Origin: Calditrichia bacterium
GTDB lineage: Bacteria > Calditrichota > Calditrichia > RBG-13-44-9 > J042
DNA: 5,076 bases
Direction: 5' to 3'
Assembly: GCA_030430345.1 (NCBI GenBank)
Contig: JAUIFT010000278.1
Span: 1-5,076, forward strand
The notes beneath the pieces are model-generated. The model was not told the origin of the DNA. It did no database searches and saw nothing but the letters and a program-made list of their open reading frames with translations. Of this stretch, positions 1 to 5,076 are shown in pieces (position 1 is the stretch's first letter; each line of letters opens with the position of its first letter). The translations under genes and the position numbers were made by a program.

Positions 1-2403
1 GTCAGTTATGTCAGCTATAAAAGCGCCAGCGCTTCGGCTACGGTTGCGGCCGGCGGTTCCGCGGATGTTAATTTTACTCTGGAATCGGACTTGTTGGATT
101 TAACCGCTGTCGTCACCACCGGTGTGGTCAATAAAGGCTCCAAGCTGGAATCCAGCGTATCTATTTCGACACTGAACATTGAGGAAACGCAAAAATTAGC
201 GCCGAGAACAACTGCCGAGATTTTCCGGACGATTCCCGGGGTTCGCTCGGAGGCATCCGGCGGTGATGGCAACACCAATATCACTGTGCGCGGTGTACCG
301 ATTTCCGCCGGTGGTTCTAAGTATCTGCAATTGCAGGAAGATGGATTGCCTGTTTTTCAGTTTGGCGATATCGCTTTTGCCACCGCGGATATCTTCTTAA
401 GAGCGGATAACACTCTCGCCCGTATCGAAGCGATTCGCGGCGGTTCCGCCTCCACCCTGGCAAGTAATTCGCCCGCCGGTATTATCAACTTTATCAGCAA
501 AACCGGCGCAGTTGAAGGCGGCAGCGTTAGCACCACGACCGGATTGGATTACAACAGTTTCCGCACGGACTTCAATTACGGCTCGCCCTTGAGCAATAGC
601 ATGAGTTTTCATGTTGGCGGTTTTCTGCGCCAGGGCGAAGGTCCCCGAACGGCCGGCTATACTGCAAACCTCGGCGGTCAGTTTAAGATGAATCTGACCC
701 AGCTTTTCGATGGCGGATACGGCCGGGTTTATTTCAAATATTTGAATGACCGCGCCGCTGCCTATATGCCGATGCCGCTGAAAGTTGAAGGTACCAATAG
801 TTCCCCGGATTGGGATTCTATTGACGGTTTTGACGCCGCTTCCGGCACGACGCACAGCCCGTTTTTATTGCAGAATTTAGGGCTTGGCCCGAATGGCGAA
901 CTTCGCCGGGCGGATGTCGCCGATGGAATGCATCCGGTATCCAGCGCGATTGGCCTGGAGTTTTCCCGCGAGCTGGGCGATGGCTGGAATTTTGAAAACC
1001 GCGGCAGACTGGCTTTTAATTCCGGGCGTTTCGTGACCCCTTTTCCGGCACAAGTCGGCACTGCTCAGGAAATCGCTGAAGATATTGGCGGCGCCGGTGC
1101 CTCCCTTCAATATGCCGATGGCAGCGCTTTTGGTAGCGGTTTCGAAGGCAATGGCCTTGCTTTAAGAGTCCACATGTTTGATACCGAATTGAATAAATTT
1201 GATAATTTTGTAAACGATTTCCGGGTGTCGAAAGAACTCGGTAATGCGAATGTCGCTGTTGGGTATTATCTCTCGAACCAGTCGATTTCCATGTCCTGGC
1301 TCTGGAACTCCTATCTCACCGAAGTAAATGGGGAAGATGCCAGAATGTTGGACGTTTATGATGCCAGCGGTGCCAAGTTGAGCCAAAACGGGCTCTATGC
1401 CTACGGTGTTCCCTTTTGGGGAAATTGCTGTACGCGTAATTATGACGCCGACTATAGAACCACTGCACCCTATTTTAGCGCTGATTTAGAAGTCAACGAT
1501 GCGCTGAATGTCGATGCCAGCGTCCGCCTGGACAAAGGCCATGTTTCCGGACATTTTGCCGGTACCGTCCAAACGCAATTTGATGTCAATAATGATGGAA
1601 TCATTTCTCCGAATGAAGAGAGCGTTTCCGCCGTTGACAATGCCAATATTACCCCGGTAGATTATGAATACGACTATGTATCTTTCTCTGCTGGCGGAAA
1701 CTATCAATTAAATGACCGGCAAGCTGTTTTTGCCCGTTATAGCCGCGGCGGTGCCGCTAAAGCAGATCGTCTCTTGTTTGCGGGTCTGCCCTATACCGGT
1801 GGCACGGAGCTGAATGCGAAAGACGTTATCGATCAAGCGGAAGTAGGATATAAGCATCTCTTTAATAATGGTGGTTTGTTTGTGACCGGATTTATGGCAA
1901 ATACTACTGAAGAGGGTGGATTCGAAGCCACGACCCAGGAAATCATCGAAAACGATTATGAAGCATTGGGCGTGGAAGTAGAAGCTGCATTTAGTTTTGG
2001 ACAGGTTGATGTGCGCGGTGGATTGACATTCACCAAAGCGGAAATTACTTCCGGCGACAACATGGGCAATACCCCCCGGCGCCAGCCCGATTTAATGTTC
2101 AACCTGATACCGACATTAAATATTGGCCAGCATTCCGTCGGGCTAAGCGCTATTGGCCAGACCAAAGCTTATGCCCAGGATAGCAACGAGCTGGTTATGC
2201 CGGCATACACCTATATCAACGCCTTTCTGAATTACCAGATAACCAGCCAATTCTTTGCTTTGGTGAGTGCTAATAACTTACTGGATACCATCGGAATCAC
2301 TGAAAGTGAAGAAGGCAGTATTGTCGACAACCAGGTAAATTATGTCCGCGCCAGACCCATTCCCGGCCGTTCTGCGACACTAACGCTTGGTTACAATTTC
2401 TAA
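1..2403 (+). CDS. TonB-dependent outer-membrane receptor, 5' partial
   Basis: Outer-membrane active transporter that binds a substrate outside the cell and imports it using energy from the TonB-ExbB-ExbD complex. The frame is open from base 1, so the signal peptide and true start lie upstream; 800 codons are visible. Visible residues 1-30 look like the end of a carboxypeptidase-regulatory-like beta-sandwich (VSYVSYKS, then VNFTLES). Residues 34-41 (LTAVVTTG) sit where a TonB box is expected. The plug covers about 50-170, with RTIPGVR, ITVRGVPI, LQEDGLPV, RIEAIRGGSAST and SPAGIINFISKTG. The rest is a barrel of alternating aromatic and polar strands, ending in SATLTLGYNF with the C-terminal Phe recognised by the BAM machinery. 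Oddities are a Cys-Cys pair at 476-477 and an EF-hand-like loop at 528-539. A Na+ symporter follows 114 bp downstream, suggesting a shared substrate. Family assignment is firm; the substrate is unknown. Confidence 0.95.
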   Translation, partial: VSYVSYKSASASATVAAGGSADVNFTLESDLLDLTAVVTTGVVNKGSKLESSVSISTLNIEETQKLAPRTTAEIFRTIPGVRSEASGGDGNTNITVRGVPISAGGSKYLQLQEDGLPVFQFGDIAFATADIFLRADNTLARIEAIRGGSASTLASNSPAGIINFISKTGAVEGGSVSTTTGLDYNSFRTDFNYGSPLSNSMSFHVGGFLRQGEGPRTAGYTANLGGQFKMNLTQLFDGGYGRVYFKYLNDRAAAYMPMPLKVEGTNSSPDWDSIDGFDAASGTTHSPFLLQNLGLGPNGELRRADVADGMHPVSSAIGLEFSRELGDGWNFENRGRLAFNSGRFVTPFPAQVGTAQEIAEDIGGAGASLQYADGSAFGSGFEGNGLALRVHMFDTELNKFDNFVNDFRVSKELGNANVAVGYYLSNQSISMSWLWNSYLTEVNGEDARMLDVYDASGAKLSQNGLYAYGVPFWGNCCTRNYDADYRTTAPYFSADLEVNDALNVDASVRLDKGHVSGHFAGTVQTQFDVNNDGIISPNEESVSAVDNANITPVDYEYDYVSFSAGGNYQLNDRQAVFARYSRGGAAKADRLLFAGLPYTGGTELNAKDVIDQAEVGYKHLFNNGGLFVTGFMANTTEEGGFEATTQEIIENDYEALGVEVEAAFSFGQVDVRGGLTFTKAEITSGDNMGNTPRRQPDLMFNLIPTLNIGQHSVGLSAIGQTKAYAQDSNELVMPAYTYINAFLNYQITSQFFALVSANNLLDTIGITESEEGSIVDNQVNYVRARPIPGRSATLTLGYNF
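100..123 (+). other. Probable TonB box of the receptor
   Basis: Codons 34-41 read LTAVVTTG, placed between the regulatory-like domain remnant and the plug. In receptors of this architecture the TonB-contacting box usually lies here, with a consensus close to (D/E)xVVVTG. The match is partial (AVVTTG), so this rests on position plus similarity. Confidence 0.45.
1582..1617 (+). other. EF-hand-like (DxNxDG) loop in the receptor barrel domain
   Basis: Visible residues 528-539 read DVNNDGIISPNE. They match the 12-residue EF-hand loop at positions 1 (Asp), 3 (Asn), 5 (Asp), 6 (Gly), 8 (Ile) and 12 (Glu). Such loops bind Ca2+ in many extracellular proteins, including ones without flanking helices. 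The surrounding sequence is acidic and polar, consistent with a surface loop of the barrel. Metal binding is inferred; only the motif is seen. Confidence 0.45.
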
Positions 2404-2445
2404 TTATGATAATATGAGCAAGTCAAAAATTGGTTTATAGTTATT

Positions 2446-2483
2446 CGCTTGAGGTGAAAAATGCGCATCTTTCACCTCAAGCG
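2446..2483 (+). repeat. Perfect 14-bp inverted repeat (stem-loop) between receptor and symporter genes
   Basis: The left arm, CGCTTGAGGTGAAA (2446-2459), is the exact reverse complement of the right arm (2470-2483). The 10-nt loop contains the palindrome ATGCGCAT (2461-2468). It starts 43 nt after the receptor stop codon and ends 21 nt before the symporter Shine-Dalgarno. The only T-run nearby (TTTT, 2494-2497) lies 10 nt past the stem, so it is not a textbook intrinsic terminator. It could be a leaky terminator or attenuator, an mRNA-stabilising hairpin protecting the receptor message, or a dimeric protein-binding site. The structure is certain; the function is inferred. Confidence 0.7.
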
Positions 2484-2504
2484 TTGAAGTGGGTTTTATT
2501 ATCT

Positions 2505-2510
2505 AAAGGA
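2505..2510 (+). promoter_or_regulatory. Ribosome binding site of the symporter gene
   Basis: AAAGGA lies 7 nt before the ATG at 2518. It supports this start over the out-of-frame ATG at 2430 and places the first membrane helix at residues 10-28, as expected for the family. Confidence 0.75.
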
Positions 2511-2517
2511 AAATCAT

Positions 2518-4101
2518 ATGCCAGATTTCAATCTTCACGCCATCGATTTAACCATCATCGCACTCTACATCGTTTTTGTGCTTTGGTTGGGAATAAAACT
2601 GGGAAAGAAACATGAATCCGCCGAAGATTACTTTTTAGCCGGGCGCTCAATGATATGGCCGTTTATCGGCATTTCATTATTCGCTTCCAATATTTCCAGT
2701 ACTACGCTTATCGGCCTGGCGGGGGATGCCTACAGTACTGGCATTTCGGTCTTTAATTATGAATGGTTTGCCACCATCATCCTGGTCTTCTTCGTCATAT
2801 TTTTCCTGCCGTTTATCATCCGCGCCCGTATTTTTACTATGCCGGAATTTTTAGCAAAACGATTTGATGCCCGCGCCAGGAACTACTTTTCAATTTTAAC
2901 CCTGTTTTTGAATATTGTGGTGGATACAGCCGGCAGCCTCTACGCCGGAGGATTGATGCTCAAGCTGATTTTTCCGGAAATTCCCATGTGGCAGACCATC
3001 ACTATTTTGGCAATTATCGCCGGCGTTTACACTATTGCCGGGGGATTGGCAGCGGTGATATATACCGATGCGGTGCAAACCGTATTGCTGCTTATCGGTT
3101 CTATCGTTATTTCTATTGCTGCTCTTACGGAGGTAGGTGGTTGGGAGGCTGTTGTCAACCAGGTATCCCCGGAAAGCCTGAGCCTGATTCGTCCGTTGGA
3201 TGATCCCGGCGTGCCCTGGCTTGGTTTGTTTACCGGCCTGCCGTTATTGGGGTTTTATTTTTGGTGTACTAATCAATTCATGACCCAGCGGGTGCTGAGT
3301 GCTAAAAACCTCTGGCATGGCCGTATCGGAAGTTTATTTGCCGGTTTATTAAAACTACCGGTACTCTTTATTATGGTGCTGCCGGGCACCATGGCTATTC
3401 TGCTGTATCCGGAACTCCCCAAGGCGGACCTGGTTTATCCCACGCTGATGTTTGACCTGCTGCCGGTAGGCTTATTGGGATTGGTGCTGGCCGGATTTAT
3501 CGCCGCTTTAATGTCGCAAATAGACTCAACGCTTAACTCTGCCTCAACACTGGTCACCATGGACTTCGTGCGAAATGCCCGCCCAGATTTAGACAATGCT
3601 GAGTTAATGAAGGTCGGGCGCTGGGTAACCTTTGGGTTTATGATCCTGGCCGCACTCTGGGCGCCGCAAATTGAGAGTTTTGGCTCCCTCTTTAAATATC
3701 TGCAAAAAGTACTTTCCTATACCGTTCCCCCGGTAGTTGCCATGTTTTTAATCGGCATTTTCTGGAAACGGGCAAATGCCCAGGGCGCCTTTTATGCCCT
3801 GGTGATAGGCGTATTGCTTGGTGCGGCATTCTTTTATATGAATGAGGTTGCGCTAATTACCGACGTTCATTTTTTATATATCGCCCCGATCTTATTTATA
3901 ATCTGTGTTTTGATTCTGGTTTTTGGCAGCCTCGCTACCGCACCTCCGGATGAAAAAAAAGTTGCGGAATTAACCTGGACAACAAAATTTTATCAGGCAG
4001 AGACAGAAGAGTTGAAAGAGCTTCCCTGGTTTAAAAATTACCGGGTGTTGTCATTAATACTGCTGGTCATAACCGCGATTTTGGTTGTTATGTTTTGGTA
4101 G
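2518..4101 (+). CDS. Sodium:solute symporter, SGLT-like (SSS/SLC5 family)
   Basis: Inner-membrane secondary transporter coupling Na+ entry to solute uptake. It has 527 residues, close to vSGLT length, and appears complete, with about 14 hydrophobic segments (first near 10-28, last near 509-527). Family marks in order: EDYFLAGRSM (36-45) after helix 1; FASNIS (55-60) and YEW (81-83); TMPEFLAKRFD (107-117); AGGLAAVIYTDAVQT (174-188); WCTNQFMTQRVLSAKN (249-264); LLKLP (277-281); MSQIDSTLNSASTL (332-345); YLQ (394-396); and GIFWKRANAQGA (413-424). By recalled alignment to vSGLT, the sugar ligands Glu88, Asn260, Lys294 and Gln428 are kept as Glu82, Asn252, Lys279 and Gln396, while Gln69 becomes Thr63. 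Sodium-site Ser364 is kept as Ser333, but Ser365 is Gln334. Asp184 corresponds to SGLT1 Asp204. A sugar or polyol substrate is likely but unproven. The preceding TonB-dependent receptor suggests a two-membrane uptake route. Confidence 0.93.
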   Translation: MPDFNLHAIDLTIIALYIVFVLWLGIKLGKKHESAEDYFLAGRSMIWPFIGISLFASNISSTTLIGLAGDAYSTGISVFNYEWFATIILVFFVIFFLPFIIRARIFTMPEFLAKRFDARARNYFSILTLFLNIVVDTAGSLYAGGLMLKLIFPEIPMWQTITILAIIAGVYTIAGGLAAVIYTDAVQTVLLLIGSIVISIAALTEVGGWEAVVNQVSPESLSLIRPLDDPGVPWLGLFTGLPLLGFYFWCTNQFMTQRVLSAKNLWHGRIGSLFAGLLKLPVLFIMVLPGTMAILLYPELPKADLVYPTLMFDLLPVGLLGLVLAGFIAALMSQIDSTLNSASTLVTMDFVRNARPDLDNAELMKVGRWVTFGFMILAALWAPQIESFGSLFKYLQKVLSYTVPPVVAMFLIGIFWKRANAQGAFYALVIGVLLGAAFFYMNEVALITDVHFLYIAPILFIICVLILVFGSLATAPPDEKKVAELTWTTKFYQAETEELKELPWFKNYRVLSLILLVITAILVVMFW

Positions 4102-4157
4102 GGCCAGATAATGCATTTTTTTTAACGGAAGGTATTTGAGGCAGGTGGTCTTACTAC

Positions 4158-4184
4158 ATGAATTTAAAACAGGCCTTCGAATGA
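4158..4184 (+). other. Possible 8-codon upstream mini-ORF coupled to the secreted-protein gene
   Basis: ATG at 4158 opens a short frame, MNLKQAFE, ending in TGA at 4182-4184. This stop overlaps the ATG of the next gene as ATGA. The purine-rich stretch AGGTGG (4143-4148) lies 9 nt before the ATG and is a better Shine-Dalgarno match than the AGG (4171-4173) in front of the downstream gene. This arrangement would allow translational coupling. A frame this short can easily arise by chance, so this is a candidate only. Confidence 0.25.
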
Positions 4185-5076
4185 AGATATATTTTCTAAG
4201 TATTGCAATTGCCTTTATTGGTTTATCGTTTGTTTCTGCTGCTGCAGCGGGTGATGGGAAAAAAAATACCTGTTACAACTGGGAGGACGTAAACCGATCG
4301 GAGGCGCAACGCCTGGAATCTATCGCGAAAGAGTGGTTATCCTTACTGGTAGATGTAAAAACTGAGCAGCTCTGGCAGCAATGTGACCCGGTTTTGCAGA
4401 ATGAGGGCCCGAAAGCGAATTTTGAGACATTTGTCCATTCCCTGGCGGAGCGCATTGTTTCCTTGGAAAGCCTTGTACGTACCAGCGGTAAACTGATTGA
4501 AATCGAAAGCGCAATTACGGACTCCCGCTATTTAGCCTGCGGATCGAATACTGCCGGAAAAACCGGTTATTTACAGCAAAAAATCTGGCCCGGTATACAG
4601 AAAATTGCTGTTGTCTTTTATGAGCTGCAAACCACATCTATCTCAAGAAGAATTGTTGTGGTGATGGGGCAGCGTTCCGGCACGACATATAAACTACTCA
4701 GCCTGTATATAAACCCTGCTGTCTATCTCGGAAAAAATGCCGCCTATTATCAAGAACTGGCGGAGGCGTCCGGAAAAGGCGGCAACCAAATTGCCAGTTT
4801 TTGGTTTTATCAAGTGGCTTATCTTTTGTCGCAAACCGGGCCGGCCGCCCGCACCGGGGAATCCATCCGGTTGTTGAAGACCATACAGGATATACAGGCT
4901 GCCCCCGCCTTCCGGGAAAAAATCAACCATTTGAACGCCAATGGAATAAACTATCCGGTCTACAGTCTGTCATTTATTGAAATCGCCGATCAACTGGTTC
5001 CGGTAGATCACCATCACCAGAACGAGGAAGCAAAGCGAAACGGCGGTGAGAATGGCGACGAGCAAAGCCAGGAAGC
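4181..5076 (+). CDS. Secreted protein of unknown function with DUF4019-like N-terminal region, 3' partial
   Basis: The frame is open from ATG 4181 to the window end, giving 298 full codons and no stop; the rest lies downstream. Residues 1-23 form a clear Sec signal peptide (MKIYFLS, then a hydrophobic core, then FVSAAAA), with likely cleavage near Ala20-Ala23. This fixes the start, although only a weak AGG lies 7 nt upstream. Three Cys are visible (31, 68, 120); none sits in a lipobox, so the mature protein is probably periplasmic or exported rather than a lipoprotein. Residues 44-180 resemble DUF4019-type (NTF2-like) domains in layout: a helix with AKEWLSLL, a mid-helix LWQQCDP, then strands around VVFYELQ, RRIVVVMG and YKLLSLYI. 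Residues 186-272 look helical, followed by an acidic, His-containing tail (DHHHQ, then Asn/Glu/Gly-rich). It starts 79 bp after the symporter on the same strand. No specific function is recognised. Confidence 0.8.
   Translation, partial: MKIYFLSIAIAFIGLSFVSAAAAGDGKKNTCYNWEDVNRSEAQRLESIAKEWLSLLVDVKTEQLWQQCDPVLQNEGPKANFETFVHSLAERIVSLESLVRTSGKLIEIESAITDSRYLACGSNTAGKTGYLQQKIWPGIQKIAVVFYELQTTSISRRIVVVMGQRSGTTYKLLSLYINPAVYLGKNAAYYQELAEASGKGGNQIASFWFYQVAYLLSQTGPAARTGESIRLLKTIQDIQAAPAFREKINHLNANGINYPVYSLSFIEIADQLVPVDHHHQNEEAKRNGGENGDEQSQE

Noticed and set aside
91..93. TTG as the start of the receptor gene
   Set aside because: The frame is open back to base 1 and encodes a recognisable regulatory-like domain end before it; there is no signal peptide after this codon.
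2121..2160. Direct repeat TATTGGCCAG at 2121-2130 and 2151-2160
   Set aside because: It encodes similar beta-strand residues (IGQ) in the barrel; a 10-bp match inside coding sequence is best explained by chance.
15..2165. Several 69-152-codon open frames on the minus strand under the receptor gene
   Set aside because: They lie antisense to a well-supported receptor, show no domains and have no gene-like spacing or ribosome sites; they are shadows of its codon pattern.
2436..2441. TATAGT as a -10 box for the symporter gene
   Set aside because: The position 17 bp upstream reads TATGAG, which is not a -35 element.
2430..2615. 61-codon + strand frame spanning the hairpin and the symporter start
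   Set aside because: It crosses the inverted repeat and runs out of frame into the symporter; no ribosome site precedes it and its product is not protein-like.
4102..4125. Intrinsic terminator after the symporter gene, using the T8 tract
   Set aside because: Only a 3-bp pairing (TGG/CCA) can be drawn before the T-run; no stable GC-rich stem precedes it.
4136..4164. Sigma-70-like promoter before the secreted-protein gene (TTGAGG ... TGAATT)
   Set aside because: The -10 match is poor and the site overlaps the possible ribosome-binding region; evidence is too weak to annotate.
4273..4930. Minus-strand open frames under the secreted-protein gene
   Set aside because: The + strand frame has a signal peptide and stays open for 298 codons; the antisense frames have no supporting features.

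Overview
The window comes from a Gram-negative bacterium. It encodes a TonB-dependent outer-membrane receptor, which requires an outer membrane, and a protein with a Sec signal peptide. Base composition looks moderate (around half G+C by eye) and even across the window, with no IS element, tRNA, rRNA or CRISPR array. The receptor's N-terminal carboxypeptidase-regulatory-like remnant is common in Bacteroidota and relatives, but also occurs in Gammaproteobacteria and other Proteobacteria. A clear Shine-Dalgarno sequence before gene 2 argues mildly against a typical Bacteroidota. I cannot fix the phylum from sequence alone.

Layout, all on the + strand: (1) 1-2403, the 3' 800 codons of a TonB-dependent receptor whose start lies upstream of the window; (2) 2404-2517, a 114-bp gap with a perfect 14-bp inverted repeat and then a good ribosome binding site; (3) 2518-4101, a complete 527-residue sodium:solute symporter of the SGLT type; (4) 4102-4180, a 79-bp gap with a T8 tract and a possible 8-codon mini-ORF; (5) 4181 to the window end, a secreted protein of unknown function, cut at its 3' end. 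This last gene is open to the edge of the window and is easily missed.

The likely joint role of the first two genes is a two-step uptake route. The receptor would bring a scarce or large solute across the outer membrane using TonB energy, and the symporter would carry it, or a product of it, across the inner membrane using Na+. The symporter keeps most residues known to contact sugar in vSGLT/SGLT1, so a sugar or polyol is the best guess. The third gene encodes an exported protein whose first half resembles DUF4019-type (NTF2-like) domains; its link to transport is only by position. No convincing intrinsic terminator separates the genes, so one transcript is possible, with the hairpin at 2446-2483 as a candidate point of attenuation or mRNA processing.

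Nothing here is clearly a new system. The points most worth a second look are an EF-hand-like Asp/Asn loop and a vicinal Cys-Cys pair in the receptor, a Ser-to-Gln change at the predicted Na+ site of the symporter, the hairpin between receptor and symporter, and the unassigned secreted protein.
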